A DNA stretch of 9,974 bases from Nanosynbacter sp. (GTDB lineage Bacteria > Patescibacteriota > Saccharimonadia > Saccharimonadales > Saccharimonadaceae): the NCBI GenBank assembly GCA_029975625.1, contig JARKOR010000091.1, positions 1 through 9,974 on the forward strand, in the 5' to 3' direction. The position numbers were made by a program, and so were the translations under genes. Under the pieces are notes generated by a model, which did no database searches, was not told where the DNA came from, and worked only from the letters and a program-made list of their open reading frames with translations. Positions within the stretch are counted from its first letter, which is position 1. Each line of letters starts with the position of its first letter. Below, one piece after another: positions 1 to 5,806 of this stretch.

Positions 1-1
1 G

Positions 2-307
2 GCGCCGGAGCAAGTACGCATTTTGACTATCAATGACACCGTTTTGGACTACGTTGACGAAATTACAACAACTTTGTCAGAGGTGGTGTTGATGAAGCCG
101 ATTAAATATAATGAAGTAAGATTTACAACGGATGATCGAAATGAGAGCTTGGGCAAGAAAATCCGCGAGGCGACAGCCATGAAAATTCCCGTCCAGCTGA
201 TTATCGGACCGAAGGACAAAGAGGCCCGCGAGGTAAGCGTTCGTACGCAAAGCGGCGAGGAGAAAGTCGCCCTCGAAAGGCTTGCCGACTATCTAAGGAG
301 CTTGTAG
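2..307 (+). CDS. thrS: Threonyl-tRNA synthetase, C-terminal fragment (5' end outside window)
   Basis: The reading frame is open from base 2 and ends at TAG 305-307, so only about the last 100 residues are present. ThrRS charges tRNA-Thr with threonine in the cytosol; this piece is its C-terminal anticodon-binding domain. The frame opens with APEQVRILTIND, matching the LAPVQV start of that domain in ThrRS, followed by the family block DDRNESLGKKIREA, the strand IPVQLIIGPKD and the motif VSVRTQSGEE. The VSVRT motif favours ThrRS over ProRS, which carries a similar domain, but the catalytic core cannot be seen. An ATG-less internal ACT/ATC region around base 23 is not a real start. The stop overlaps the GTG start of the next gene by one base, and that gene's ribosome binding site lies in the last thrS codons, so the genes are co-transcribed and probably coupled. 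Confidence 0.85.
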   Translation, partial: APEQVRILTINDTVLDYVDEITTTLSEVVLMKPIKYNEVRFTTDDRNESLGKKIREATAMKIPVQLIIGPKDKEAREVSVRTQSGEEKVALERLADYLRSL

Positions 308-888
308 TGAAACGGTTGGTGATTGCGATTGACTGTGATGACGTGTTGATTGATTCAACGAAATATGTAATAAGCCAATATAATCAGTACTATGATACAG
401 AGGTAAAACTTGAGGGCGCATTTAGCATTAATGATCGTGATTTTGGCGCTACGCGTACACAGGTTCTTGAGCGGTTTAATGACATTTACAGATCAGAGAG
501 TTTTCGGCAACTAAAGCCGTACACTGAAGCAATGGAGATTGTAAGAGGAGTTGGCAGGCGGCATGAACTGCATATAGTGACGGCTCGCGACCCCATCTTG
601 GAACCAGTGACTGTACGGATGATTAATGAGCATTTCCCAAACTGCTTTACTAAGATAGAACACGTTGGTGAGGGTTCAAAAGGTAATCTCTGCCAGGTAT
701 TACAGGCAGATGTGCTCATTGACGATGGCTTTCGACATTTAGTATCGGCATACGACTGTGGCGTTAGGGGTCTGATATGGTTTGGAAACTATCCCTGGCA
801 GGCCGAGGACCCTAAGGGCATTCCCGTCAGACGATGTCTAAACTGGCGTGAGGTGGAGGCGGAAATTGAGCGAATTGCCAGTCGTTAG
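307..888 (+). CDS. HAD-superfamily 5'-nucleotidase-like hydrolase
   Basis: This 193-residue cytosolic protein resembles the deoxy 5'-nucleotidase type C branch of the HAD phosphatases, which dephosphorylate (deoxy)nucleoside monophosphates. Motif I is DCDDV with nucleophile Asp9 and acid/base Asp11, motif II is the TAR at 92-94, Lys125 is a motif III candidate, and the motif IV acidic pair is IDD at 138-140. A helical cap lies roughly at residues 15-85. The GTG start at 307 is chosen because AAGGAG at 295-300 sits six bases upstream and the conserved hydrophobic strand begins at once (KRLVIAIDCDD). It overlaps the thrS stop by one base, and its own 3' end overlaps the next gene. The fold and catalytic residues are visible; the exact substrate is not, and a role in nucleotide salvage or pool cleaning is inferred from the family. 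Confidence 0.75.
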   Translation: MKRLVIAIDCDDVLIDSTKYVISQYNQYYDTEVKLEGAFSINDRDFGATRTQVLERFNDIYRSESFRQLKPYTEAMEIVRGVGRRHELHIVTARDPILEPVTVRMINEHFPNCFTKIEHVGEGSKGNLCQVLQADVLIDDGFRHLVSAYDCGVRGLIWFGNYPWQAEDPKGIPVRRCLNWREVEAEIERIASR

Positions 889-1189
889 CCTGCGCGATCG
901 GGTTTATGAGTTGATGTCGCAGTTGCCGGCTGACAAAGTAACCACCTACGGCGACCTTGCGGCCTTTGCGGGGCATCCATATGCCGCACGTCGAGTGGGC
1001 GAGATTGCTCATAGCGGACCAGATGAACTACCATGGCATCGGTTGGTGAACGCCAGGGGTGGGTTGGCAGTCGGGTTCCCGGGTGGGCAAGATGTGCAGC
1101 GCCAGCTCCTCGAACAGGATGGCATCTGGTGTGACAAGGATTGGCGGATAGTTGATTTTGAGGAGCGGCGATGGCGGCCACGAACCTAG
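866..1189 (+). CDS. Alkyltransferase-like protein (ATL, Ada/Ogt C-domain family, PWHR type)
   Basis: This is a small protein of about 107 residues with the DNA-binding fold of O6-alkylguanine-DNA alkyltransferases. It shows the VTTYGDLAAFAG helix-turn-helix, the YAARRVGEIA recognition helix containing the arginine finger, and the active-site-equivalent motif PWHR. In true Ogt the motif is PCHR; tryptophan replaces the acceptor cysteine as in E. coli YbaZ and yeast Atl1, so it should bind O6-alkylguanine lesions and flag them for nucleotide excision repair rather than remove the alkyl group. The start chosen is TTG at 866, because GGAGG at 855-859 is spaced six bases upstream; an in-frame GTG at 848 would give six more residues but lacks such a site. 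It overlaps the upstream gene by 23 bases and miaA by 19, implying translational coupling. Confidence 0.82.
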   Translation: MSELPVVSLRDRVYELMSQLPADKVTTYGDLAAFAGHPYAARRVGEIAHSGPDELPWHRLVNARGGLAVGFPGGQDVQRQLLEQDGIWCDKDWRIVDFEERRWRPRT

Positions 1190-2085
1190 ACACTACACCG
1201 CTCGTCGTGATAGCTGGCCCGACAGCGAGTGGTAAAACGGCACTCGCAATTCGACTCGCTGAGCGATATGACGGGGAAATTATTTGCGCGGATAGCCGCA
1301 CCATTTATAAAGGTATGGATATTGGTACGGCAAAACCGTCGGCCGAAGAGCAAGCGCGGGTGCCGCATTGGGGGCTTGATATCGTTGAGCCTGGCGAACG
1401 GTTTACGGTCGCGGACTTCAAGGCATATGCTGAGCGGAAAATTCAAGAAATTCGGGAACGAGACCGTATACCTTTTTTGGTTGGTGGCACCGGGCTCTAC
1501 ATAGACGCAGTCATTTTTGATTTTCAATTGGCGCCCGTGCCAGACGAAACACTCCGTACGCAGCTTAACTTAATGGACGTGAAAGAGCTGCAATACTATT
1601 GTATAAAAAACAACATTTCATTGCCGGAAAATAAACAAAATAAGCGCTACCTCGTTCGGGCTATCGAGCGAAAAAACGTAAGTACTATGAGGAGCAATGT
1701 ACCGCTCGATGATACTTATATTGTAGGAATAACAACAGATAGAGAAACGCTGCGCACAAGAATTGAACACAGGTCTGAACAACTATTTACCAATAATGTT
1801 GTGGAGGAAGCAACGATATTGGGCGAAAAATACGGCTGGAATAGCGAAGCGATGACAGGAAATATCTATCCGCTCGTAAAAAAATATGTAGATAGGGCAA
1901 TAACCGAGTCGGAGCTACGCAGGCAATTTGCGGTCAGCGATTGGCGGCTTGCAAAGCGCCAAATGACCTGGTTGAGAAGAAACCCCTATATTGCATGGGG
2001 TACGCTTGAGACAACTGAACACTGGTTGTCGAACGCTCTAGCCAGCGTACGTCACCTATGCTACAATGTTCCTAGAGAGGAATGA
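1171..2085 (+). CDS. miaA: tRNA dimethylallyltransferase MiaA
   Basis: MiaA transfers a dimethylallyl group to N6 of A37, next to the anticodon of tRNAs reading UNN codons, the first step towards ms2i6A. The protein has 304 residues, the normal length. Visible motifs are the P-loop GPTASGKT (16-23), the catalytic-Asp segment ADSRTIYKGMDIGTAKP (Asp41), the GGTGLY block at 106-111 and the late KRQMTWLRR motif that contacts tRNA (usually KRQRTWFRR). ATG 1171 is supported by AGGAG at 1161-1165, five bases upstream. It overlaps the ATL gene by 19 bases. Residues about 125-175, the swinging insert domain that grips the anticodon stem, are encoded by visibly A-richer DNA than the flanks, which is also the least conserved part of the family. 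It is last in the thrS-led run, and the promoter for the next gene lies in its 3' end. Confidence 0.96.
   Translation: MAATNLDTTPLVVIAGPTASGKTALAIRLAERYDGEIICADSRTIYKGMDIGTAKPSAEEQARVPHWGLDIVEPGERFTVADFKAYAERKIQEIRERDRIPFLVGGTGLYIDAVIFDFQLAPVPDETLRTQLNLMDVKELQYYCIKNNISLPENKQNKRYLVRAIERKNVSTMRSNVPLDDTYIVGITTDRETLRTRIEHRSEQLFTNNVVEEATILGEKYGWNSEAMTGNIYPLVKKYVDRAITESELRRQFAVSDWRLAKRQMTWLRRNPYIAWGTLETTEHWLSNALASVRHLCYNVPREE
2059..2067 (+). promoter_or_regulatory. Extended -10 promoter upstream of the HTH regulator
   Basis: TGcTACAAT is an extended -10 element located inside the last codons of miaA. The predicted transcription start is near 2074, giving a leader of about 24 bases to the ATG at 2098. 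No convincing -35 hexamer is seen at the usual distance. The gene may also be reached by readthrough from miaA. Confidence 0.5.
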
Positions 2086-2097
2086 GGTAGCACGGAC

Positions 2098-2706
2098 ATG
2101 ATTGACGCATTATTTGGTTCAAAAACACGAGTAAAATTACTACACCTGTTTTTAAATAATCCAGGTAAGGCATTTTATGTGCGTGAAATTACTCGACTTA
2201 TCGATGAACAAATAAATTCTGTTAGGCGAGAGCTAGCTAATATGATGGCGGTTGGTGTGGTCGTGTCGGATAGCGTAGACAACAAGTTATACTATGAGGT
2301 CAATCAGCAGTATGAATATTACGAGCCGCTTCGCCAAATGTTCGCGGATGTTGCGGCAGAGCGTCAGGCAAAAATCGGCAAGGGTCAGAATCCGTCGTGG
2401 CAGGAGGAGCTTATGCGCCTACCTGGACTGAGATTGGCTGTTGCTGCTGGCGCTCTCGTGAGAGGTTCGGCAAGTCGGGTTGACTTATTGCTTGTGGGAG
2501 CGGTAGCGACGAATCGCGTCACGGCCTTAATGAAAAAAATCGAAAAGGTTGAAGGACGAGAACTCAATTATGCCGTGTTATCATACGATGATTTCTATTA
2601 TCGATTGAGTGTTCGTGATAAGTTTGTGACGGAAATAATAAGTGGCACATGTTCAGTTTTGGTGGATACGGAGCACATACTGCCGAATAAAGGAGGAAAA
2701 GAATAA
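2098..2706 (+). CDS. Winged-helix regulator with degenerate MNT-type nucleotidyltransferase domain
   Basis: The 202-residue protein has two parts. Residues about 1-75 form a winged helix-turn-helix: FGSKTRVKLLHLFLNNPGK, then a recognition helix with INSVRRELANM and a wing with KLYYEVN. Residues about 108-190 look like a minimal nucleotidyltransferase domain, with GALVRG and RVDLLLVG in place of the canonical GS-x-ARG...DxDLLV. The serine of the GS pair is alanine (119) and the first catalytic aspartate is arginine (127); only Asp129 remains, so catalysis is unlikely. This HTH-plus-MNT arrangement is known in putative archaeal and CPR regulators; the ligand and targets are unknown. ATG 2098 follows GAGG at 2084-2087. 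The stop overlaps the ATG of the next gene by one base, suggesting the two proteins work together. Confidence 0.6.
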   Translation: MIDALFGSKTRVKLLHLFLNNPGKAFYVREITRLIDEQINSVRRELANMMAVGVVVSDSVDNKLYYEVNQQYEYYEPLRQMFADVAAERQAKIGKGQNPSWQEELMRLPGLRLAVAAGALVRGSASRVDLLLVGAVATNRVTALMKKIEKVEGRELNYAVLSYDDFYYRLSVRDKFVTEIISGTCSVLVDTEHILPNKGGKE

Positions 2707-3344
2707 TGTTCGATATTGAGTATAGGGGTGCTAATGCTGTAGTTTTTACAACAAAAAAGACACAGCTCGTGTTTGATCCGCGAGTTTCGGTAGCGGGAGG
2801 GAAAGATGTTTCCGTAAAGGGTGCTATTGAAGTAGTAACGGAGGATCGTTTCGCTGTAGAAAATACAACACCTAAGCTGCTCTTGTCGATTCCAGGTGAA
2901 TACGGCGTGGGGGATACATCAATTACTGGCGTGGCTGCTCAAAGGCATATTGACACGGAGGAGCAGGGACAGAAATCGACGATATACCGGGTTGTTATTG
3001 GCGATGTTCGAATTGCAGTTCTTGGTAATATTGCACCAAAGCTCAGTGACGACCAGTTGGAAGCACTTGGAGTTATTGATATTGTTGTTATTCCTGTTGG
3101 CGGTGGTGGATATACTTTAGACCCGACTGACGCGGCAAAACTAGTTCGCCAGATTGAGCCACGGGCTGTTATTCCGGTACACTATGCAGATGAGGCACTT
3201 AACTATGAAGTACCACAGCAAGATTTGGACGTTTTTGTGCAGGAACTGGGCGCGGGTGTCATTGAGGCGGGTCCAAAATACAAAATAAAAAGCATTTCAT
3301 CTGTTCCGGAACAGCTGAGCGTTGTGAAAATTACTCGTTCCTAA
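2706..3344 (+). CDS. Metallo-beta-lactamase-fold protein (UlaG-like), metal site degenerate
   Basis: The 212-residue protein follows the order of a UlaG-like Zn hydrolase: N-terminal strand pair with LVFDPR (21-26), PGEYGVGD with a following SITGV strand (63-75), VVIPVGGGGYTLDP (127-140) and a C-terminal IPVHYAD block (156-162). The hallmark HxHxDH is missing; the equivalent stretch near residues 42-50 reads EVVTEDRFA, with no histidine. Only His81 and His159 could act as ligands. It may therefore bind metal weakly or act non-enzymatically; the same N-terminal loss may be a subfamily trait. A strong AAAGGAGG at 2690-2697 precedes ATG 2706, and the one-base TAATG overlap couples it to the regulator. 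A bidirectional terminator follows the stop. The substrate is not predictable. Confidence 0.65.
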   Translation: MFDIEYRGANAVVFTTKKTQLVFDPRVSVAGGKDVSVKGAIEVVTEDRFAVENTTPKLLLSIPGEYGVGDTSITGVAAQRHIDTEEQGQKSTIYRVVIGDVRIAVLGNIAPKLSDDQLEALGVIDIVVIPVGGGGYTLDPTDAAKLVRQIEPRAVIPVHYADEALNYEVPQQDLDVFVQELGAGVIEAGPKYKIKSISSVPEQLSVVKITRS

Positions 3345-3350
3345 GAAAAT

Positions 3351-3386
3351 AAAATATCACCTCGCATAAATCGAGGTGATATTTTT
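3351..3386. terminator. Bidirectional intrinsic terminator between the MBL gene and rpmB
   Basis: A 14-bp perfect stem (3351-3364 with 3372-3385, arms AAAATATCACCTCG and its complement) has a 7-base loop. T-runs follow on both strands, so it serves the plus-strand gene ending at 3344 and the minus-strand rpmB ending at 3398. Confidence 0.9.
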
Positions 3387-3397
3387 ATGACCCGGGG

Positions 3398-3616
3398 CTA
3401 GTTTGTTGCCTTTGCGGGTTTCTGGTTCAACAAACCTTTTTTCTTGAGCGTACGGATAGCCTGCGTGCTAAGGGTCATCGTTACTTTTTGTCCGTCAACG
3501 AAGAACGTCTTTTTCTGCAAATTTGGCTTAAATACGCGCTTGGTGCGGCGCAAAGAAAAGCTGACGTTGTTGCCAGTTTGCTTGCCCTTGCCAGTAAGTT
3601 CACATCGTGATGCCAT
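3398..3616 (-). CDS. rpmB: 50S ribosomal protein L28
   Basis: This is a 72-residue basic protein of the usual L28 length. It begins MASRCELTGKGKQTGNNVS and continues RRTKRVFKPNLQKKTF, the L28 signature region; the family usually has a histidine where SFS occurs here. The C-terminal half carries the conserved strand VDGQKVTMTLSTQAIRTLKKKGL. L28 sits near the exit-site tRNA on the large subunit. It is a stand-alone gene with its own promoter (TTGACT-17-TACAAT upstream), an AG-rich leader (AAAGAGAGAG) in place of a canonical Shine-Dalgarno, and a terminator shared with the convergent MBL-fold gene. L33, often its neighbour, is not found here. Confidence 0.96.
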   Translation of the reverse strand: MASRCELTGKGKQTGNNVSFSLRRTKRVFKPNLQKKTFFVDGQKVTMTLSTQAIRTLKKKGLLNQKPAKATN

Positions 3617-3653
3617 AATTCTCTCTCTTTATTAATTTATTCCAATCTCCTGT

Positions 3654-3682
3654 ATTGTAGCGGTATTTGTGTTTTTAGTCAA
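3654..3682 (-). promoter_or_regulatory. Sigma70-type promoter of rpmB
   Basis: On the minus strand, -35 TTGACT (3677-3682) and -10 TACAAT (3654-3659) are separated by exactly 17 bases. The predicted start is near 3647, leaving a leader of about 30 bases. It is divergent from the site-2 protease promoter about 25 bases away. Confidence 0.85.
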
Positions 3683-3704
3683 GGGGTGGTTGTTTGTTTT
3701 GATA

Positions 3705-3713
3705 TGATACAAT
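3705..3713 (+). promoter_or_regulatory. Extended -10 promoter of the site-2 protease gene
   Basis: TGaTACAAT ends eight bases before the ATG at 3721, placing the predicted transcription start at the start codon itself or one base before. No Shine-Dalgarno fits in the remaining AGAGAAG, so the mRNA may be leaderless. No clear -35 hexamer is seen. Confidence 0.6.
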
Positions 3714-3720
3714 AGAGAAG

Positions 3721-4365
3721 ATGAATATTGAAGGTGTTTTGATTATATTTGGCGTGATTATTATATCGATGACGCTTCATGAGGCGGTGCATGCGTTTGT
3801 GGGGTACTTCTTGGGTGATGATACGGCAAAAGCCCAGGGGCGTCTAACGCTAAACCCACTTAAACATATCGATCCGGTACTTACGATTGCTATGCCTATA
3901 CTCTTATATATAATGGGTGGACCTATCTTTGGCGGCGCAAAGCCGGTGCCGCTCAATCCGAGTCGGATTCGTCATGGAGAGTGGGGGATGGCGTTGGTTG
4001 CCGTAGCTGGACCTCTTACAAATCTGCTTTTGGCGTTCATAGCGTTCGGTATAGGGGTTATTTTTGGGGTTATCAGTACTGACGGTATAGCAGCGACACT
4101 GGCCGGTCAAATTATCTGGCTTTTCGTTCAGGTTAACTTAGGATTCTTTATATTCAATATGCTACCTATTCCGCCCCTTGACGGGTCGCGCGTGCTATAT
4201 GCTCTTGCGCCGGAAGGTGCTCGTCGTGTGATGGAACAGATTGAGCGGTACGGGCTTGTTATTGTTCTTCTTATTGTCCTGGTGGCTTCGCCGGTGCTCA
4301 GCACAATTATGCTCGGGGCGATGCAGGGAATTCTCGAAGCGTTCATGTTCATTTTTCGCGTGTAA
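3721..4365 (+). CDS. Site-2 protease family (M50) membrane metalloprotease
   Basis: This 214-residue multi-pass inner-membrane zinc protease should cleave substrates within the bilayer. The zinc site HEAVH (20-24) lies at the end of the first membrane helix (about 4-22). The third ligand motif, NMLPIPPLDGSR (146-157), contains the family's N-x-x-P...LDG. Further hydrophobic segments lie around 52-68, 90-120, 128-150 and 176-200. The block LGDDTAKAQGRLTLNPLKHIDP is typical of the short YwhC-like M50 subgroup, which has no PDZ domain. The substrate is unknown. ATG 3721 is the first codon after an extended -10, so a leaderless transcript is likely. The stop at 4363-4365 is followed immediately by the promoter of the putative 6S RNA. 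Confidence 0.92.
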   Translation: MNIEGVLIIFGVIIISMTLHEAVHAFVGYFLGDDTAKAQGRLTLNPLKHIDPVLTIAMPILLYIMGGPIFGGAKPVPLNPSRIRHGEWGMALVAVAGPLTNLLLAFIAFGIGVIFGVISTDGIAATLAGQIIWLFVQVNLGFFIFNMLPIPPLDGSRVLYALAPEGARRVMEQIERYGLVIVLLIVLVASPVLSTIMLGAMQGILEAFMFIFRV

Positions 4366-4374
4366 TGGTATAAT
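4366..4374 (+). promoter_or_regulatory. Extended -10 promoter of the putative 6S RNA
   Basis: TGgTATAAT has a perfect -10 hexamer and TG extension, placed directly after the protease stop codon. Seven bases downstream is 4381, exactly the first base of the closing stem of the predicted RNA. Confidence 0.75.
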
Positions 4375-4380
4375 GAAAGT

Positions 4381-4535
4381 AGTCCCAGACGGGCGTACGG
4401 ATACAAATGATTTTCCTAACATCATTGATATAGGGAGCTCTAATGATTCGTTACCGTGGTAACGTTTTGCGAGCACCCACCTTGCATTTACGCGGGGAAT
4501 ATCACGTATCTAATGCGTGTTGTTCTGGGGCTTTT
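4381..4535 (+). ncRNA. ssrS: Putative 6S RNA (rod-shaped RNA with central bubble)
   Basis: The stretch between the protease and Nudix genes folds as one long irregular hairpin. The closing stem pairs 4381-4389 (AGTCCCAGA) with 4524-4532 (TCTGGGGCT) and is followed by four T's. Inward come GGATAC 4399-4404 with GTATCT 4506-4511, TGATTTTCC 4408-4416 with GGAATATCA 4496-4504 (one mismatch), a near-symmetric open region (4417-4432 against 4479-4495), GGGAGCTC 4433-4440 with GAGCACCC 4471-4478 (one mismatch), and the terminal hairpin CGTTAC 4449-4454 with GTAACG 4459-4464. Closing stem, large central bubble flanked by G-C pairs, and apical stem is the architecture of 6S RNA, which mimics an open promoter and traps sigma70 RNA polymerase. 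The family call rests on shape, promoter and size, not on a sequence match; a structured mRNA leader is the alternative. Confidence 0.6.
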
Positions 4536-4553
4536 AAGATGAGAGAATAGTTC

Positions 4554-5423
4554 ATGACGCAAAGAATATCAGTACGTATTCGGTTGATACAGACAGACAA
4601 GACACTCCTTATTCGTCGCGCAGATGGTCGCGAATCTATTTTAGGTAAATATGAGCTTCCTGGCGGGCGCATTAAACCAGGCGAGCAGCCTGAGGATGCG
4701 GCAAGGCGGTTTTTGTTGGATCAATTGGGCATAAAAGACGTCACGCTCCGCTTGAACGATGCCATGACATATCAGGATGATGACCTAAGCGCGCAGTATG
4801 CCATTATCGTGTATCTGGTGCCGGTAGGTAAGGGGAAGCGCATTATCTCTCTTGGCGAGCACTACGACAAATATGTCTGGTATAGTCCGGGGAAGGTTGA
4901 CCAGTCTATGATGACCGATGTTAGTCGACTGGTTCTGGGGGCTATGACCGCTCTGCCGCTTGAGGGAGAGGCGGAACTTGAGAGTGGCAGCAAAGATGGC
5001 GCGTTTGTGTATACCGATGGTGGCTCTAGAGGGAATCCCGGGCCGTCGGCGGCTGGTTACGTCATTATCAAGGAAGGTGAAATAGTTGATCAAGGCGGAG
5101 AGTATATCGGTATTACAACGAATAACCAGGCAGAATATCATGGAGTTAAGTTAGGGCTTGAGGCGGCTCTGAGGCTAGGCATACCTGAGGTAGAAGTGCG
5201 AGTTGATAGCATGCTTGTAGCCAATCAGTTAAACGGAGTATATACGATTAAAAATCGTGAACTATGGCCGATTAACGAGCGAGTACAAGGGCTGATTCGT
5301 CAGTTCAAGCGCGCTAAATTTACATTTGTGCCTCGCGAGTTAAATCAGCTGGCCGATGGTATGGTAAACCGAACGCTTAATACTCAAGAGCAATATGATA
5401 TAATGAACGATGTAGATCATTAG
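4554..5423 (+). CDS. Nudix-domain / ribonuclease HI fusion protein
   Basis: The 289-residue protein joins two domains. Residues 1-135 have a Nudix fold: YELPGGRIKPGE leads into the Nudix box, but where the family has REUxEExGU this has RFLLDQLGI (52-60), so two of the metal-binding glutamates are replaced by Asp56 and Gln57 and the RE glutamate by Phe53. Residues 148-280 form a type 1 RNase H domain with the full DEDD set: Asp155 in YTDGGSRGNPG, Glu194 in NNQAEYHG, Asp218 in RVDSML and Asp268 in LADGMVN. It should therefore cut RNA in RNA:DNA hybrids (R-loops, primers), whereas the Nudix part may bind rather than hydrolyse. ATG 4554 has only a weak GAGAGAA upstream. The 3' end overlaps rnpB: the last 13 bases also encode the P1 strand of RNase P RNA. 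Confidence 0.88.
   Translation: MTQRISVRIRLIQTDKTLLIRRADGRESILGKYELPGGRIKPGEQPEDAARRFLLDQLGIKDVTLRLNDAMTYQDDDLSAQYAIIVYLVPVGKGKRIISLGEHYDKYVWYSPGKVDQSMMTDVSRLVLGAMTALPLEGEAELESGSKDGAFVYTDGGSRGNPGPSAAGYVIIKEGEIVDQGGEYIGITTNNQAEYHGVKLGLEAALRLGIPEVEVRVDSMLVANQLNGVYTIKNRELWPINERVQGLIRQFKRAKFTFVPRELNQLADGMVNRTLNTQEQYDIMNDVDH
5396..5404 (+). promoter_or_regulatory. Extended -10 promoter of rnpB inside the RNase HI coding region
   Basis: TGaTATAAT is a perfect extended -10 embedded in the codons for the C-terminal residues of the fusion protein. Seven bases downstream is 5411, the first base of the P1 helix of RNase P RNA. No good -35 hexamer is seen 17 bases upstream. Confidence 0.75.
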
Positions 5424-5751
5424 GTGATCGCTTGGCTTTTAGCTAAGAGGAAAGTCCGGGCAGCATAGGACAACGACAGTCGCTAACGGCGACCGGGGGA
5501 GACCCTAGGGAAAGTGCCACAGAAACGAAACTACCCCGATACTACGGTGTCCGGGAAAAGGTGAAACGAGTGAGGTAAAAGCTCACAGTCCCCTATGGTG
5601 ACATAGGGGAGAGGTAAACCCTGTTGGCTGCAAGGAGGTATGCGTAAAGAGCGGTCCGCTCGCAGACCGATACCCGCTTGAACTATTGCGGCAACGTATA
5701 GTCTAGATAGATGATCACCCTAGACAGAACCCGGCTTATCGATGGTCTACA
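5411..5751 (+). ncRNA. rnpB: RNase P RNA (type A), catalytic RNA for tRNA 5' maturation
   Basis: The conserved blocks are present in order: AGAGGAAAGTCCGGGC (P4 5' strand, from about 5446), AGTGCCACAGAAACGAAACTACC-type block from about 5514, GGTGAAACGAGTGAGGTAAAAGCTCACAG-type block from about 5560, and ACAGAACCCGGCTTAT (P4 3' strand, from about 5724). P1 pairs 5411-5420 with 5742-5751 (ten bp with one wobble), P2 pairs GGTGATC 5423-5429 with GATCACC 5713-5719, and P3 is CTTGGC/GCTAAG. The P2-P4 core plus a P15 (GGTAT 5637-5641 with ATACC 5670-5674) fit type A. The length of about 341 nt is normal. It processes pre-tRNAs, and probably the tmRNA precursor, with RnpA, which is not in the window. 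The 5' end overlaps the upstream CDS. Confidence 0.97.
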
Positions 5752-5764
5752 CCTTTGAATAACA

Positions 5765-5792
5765 AAAAACCACACTGAGACGTGTGGTTTTT
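5765..5792. terminator. Bidirectional intrinsic terminator between rnpB and rplT
   Basis: An 11-bp perfect stem (AAAAACCACAC 5765-5775 with its complement 5782-5792) encloses a six-base loop. T-runs on both strands fit termination of rnpB (+) and of the infC-rpmI-rplT operon (-), whose last stop is at 5807. Confidence 0.9.
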
Positions 5793-5806
5793 GCTATCTC
5801 GTAAGC

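Noticed and set aside
885..1304. 139-codon minus-strand ORF
   Set aside because: Antisense to the ATL and miaA genes, which have clear family motifs; a shadow frame.
1560..1740. A-rich patch inside miaA, as a possible insertion or recombined segment
   Set aside because: It matches the variable anticodon-clasping insert of MiaA, and the frame and length are normal.
4195..4476. Minus-strand ORFs over the protease 3' end and 6S region
   Set aside because: They overlap a strong M50 gene and a folded RNA, and have no promoter or ribosome binding site.
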